NCBI GenBank assembly: GCA_016649455.1 | Contig: JAENXO010000003.1 | Location: forward strand, 1 to 24,289 | Direction of reading: 5' to 3' | Source of the DNA: Gemmatimonadota bacterium | Lineage (GTDB): Bacteria > Gemmatimonadota > Gemmatimonadetes > Palauibacterales > Palauibacteraceae | DNA length: 24,289 nucleotides | In this document: positions 24,194-24,289 of the stretch, in pieces | Layout of the letters: each line of letters begins with the position of its first letter | Numbering within the stretch: the stretch's first letter is position 1 | The notes under the pieces: generated by a model | Told to the model about the DNA's origin: nothing | Databases searched by the model: none | Seen by the model: only the letters and a program-made list of their open reading frames with translations | Position numbers and translations under genes: made by a program

Positions 24194-24289
24194 GCCTAAC
24201 AAGCGATTGCTGCTGACGCGGTAAGACTGGTCGGTAAGCGATCCGCGCTTGATATCCCGGGTGCCGCGCAGCAGAATCGCAGTCCGTTA
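24194..24289 (+). repeat. attC site 8, right end cut by the window
   Basis: Left core GCCTAAC (24194-24200), followed by AAGCGATTGCTGCTGACGCG, and near the end GCGCAGCAGAATCGCAGTCC, its partner arm. The window ends at GTTA (24286-24289), the first four bases of the right core. More cassettes probably follow. Confidence 0.9.

Larger units (their letters stand above)
13883..24289 (+). mobile_element. Chromosomal integron: integrase, candidate attI and cassette array (right end outside window)
   Basis: The region begins with a disrupted intI and continues with a run of single-gene units separated by attC-type sites. Complete attC sites lie at 16519-16603, 17705-17797, 18054-18145, 20298-20358, 21375-21465, 22167-22255 and 23716-23781, with an incomplete one at 24194-24289. 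Taking the crossover between G and TT, the cassettes are about 15840-16597, 16598-17791, 17792-18139, 18140-20352, 20353-21459, 21460-22249, 22250-23775 and 23776-24286. Integrase and cassette sites run in the same direction, unlike class 1 integrons. The attC sites differ in length but share their outer and inner arms, as in sedentary chromosomal integrons. No transposase, resistance 3' conserved segment or insertion sequence is visible. Confidence 0.9.

Noticed and set aside
16519..24289. CRISPR-like array of repeats
   Set aside because: The repeats are spaced by whole genes, differ in length, are imperfect palindromes and have RYYYAAC/GTTRRRY ends; they are attC sites.

Overview
The window is GC-rich bacterial chromosome with two very different halves. 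Positions 1 to about 13,830 hold conserved housekeeping genes packed into one long plus-strand operon, followed by groES-groEL. Positions about 13,880 to 24,289 hold a chromosomal (sedentary) integron: an integron integrase gene and a cassette array that runs off the right edge. The genes for bacillithiol synthesis (bshA), type III pantothenate kinase (coaX), class I biotin ligase and a PSMA-type M28 peptidase, the high GC and the HrcA/CIRCE control of groESL suggest a Gram-negative-like environmental bacterium. Gemmatimonadota is my best guess, but this is inference only; the sequence alone does not prove the phylum.

Housekeeping half. secF (5' cut by the window), tatD, mutL, miaA, bshA, uppP, nadC, birA, coaX and a secreted M28 peptidase all lie on the plus strand. 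Most joints are 4-bp ATGA, GTGA or TTGA overlaps, so they probably form one translationally coupled transcript for protein export, DNA repair, tRNA modification, thiol, cell wall and cofactor synthesis. The peptidase ends exactly where a convergent gene for a 69-aa membrane protein ends, with no spacer. groES-groEL follows with a plausible sigma70 promoter and a perfect CIRCE operator, then an unusually structured 87-bp segment and a 13-bp-stem hairpin that probably ends the operon.

Integron half. The integrase gene (13,883-14,893) has the length, the IntI-specific patch and all the catalytic residues of IntI. One in-frame amber codon (TAG, 14,009-14,011) sits exactly where the family has a conserved tyrosine. 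The gene lies on the same strand as the cassettes, the reverse of the layout in clinical class 1 integrons. A VapBC/FitAB-type toxin-antitoxin pair follows it, then a candidate attI boundary. The array then holds at least eight units separated by seven complete attC sites and one cut by the window end: an NTF2-like lipoprotein, an MDR oxidoreductase, an 80-aa membrane protein, a CopB-type copper ATPase with its own large cassette, a formate/nitrite-family transporter, a reverse-strand RelE/NadS-type toxin-antitoxin pair with its own promoter and operator, an erythromycin-esterase-like lipoprotein and a 66-aa membrane protein.

Taken together, the amber codon in the integrase and the damaged crossover triplets in two attC sites suggest an integron whose shuffling has stopped or slowed, while the cassette genes, including two addiction modules that would stabilise the array, remain open. 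The reversed integrase orientation, the broken integrase, the large copper-ATPase cassette and the partly decayed attC sites are the most interesting features here.
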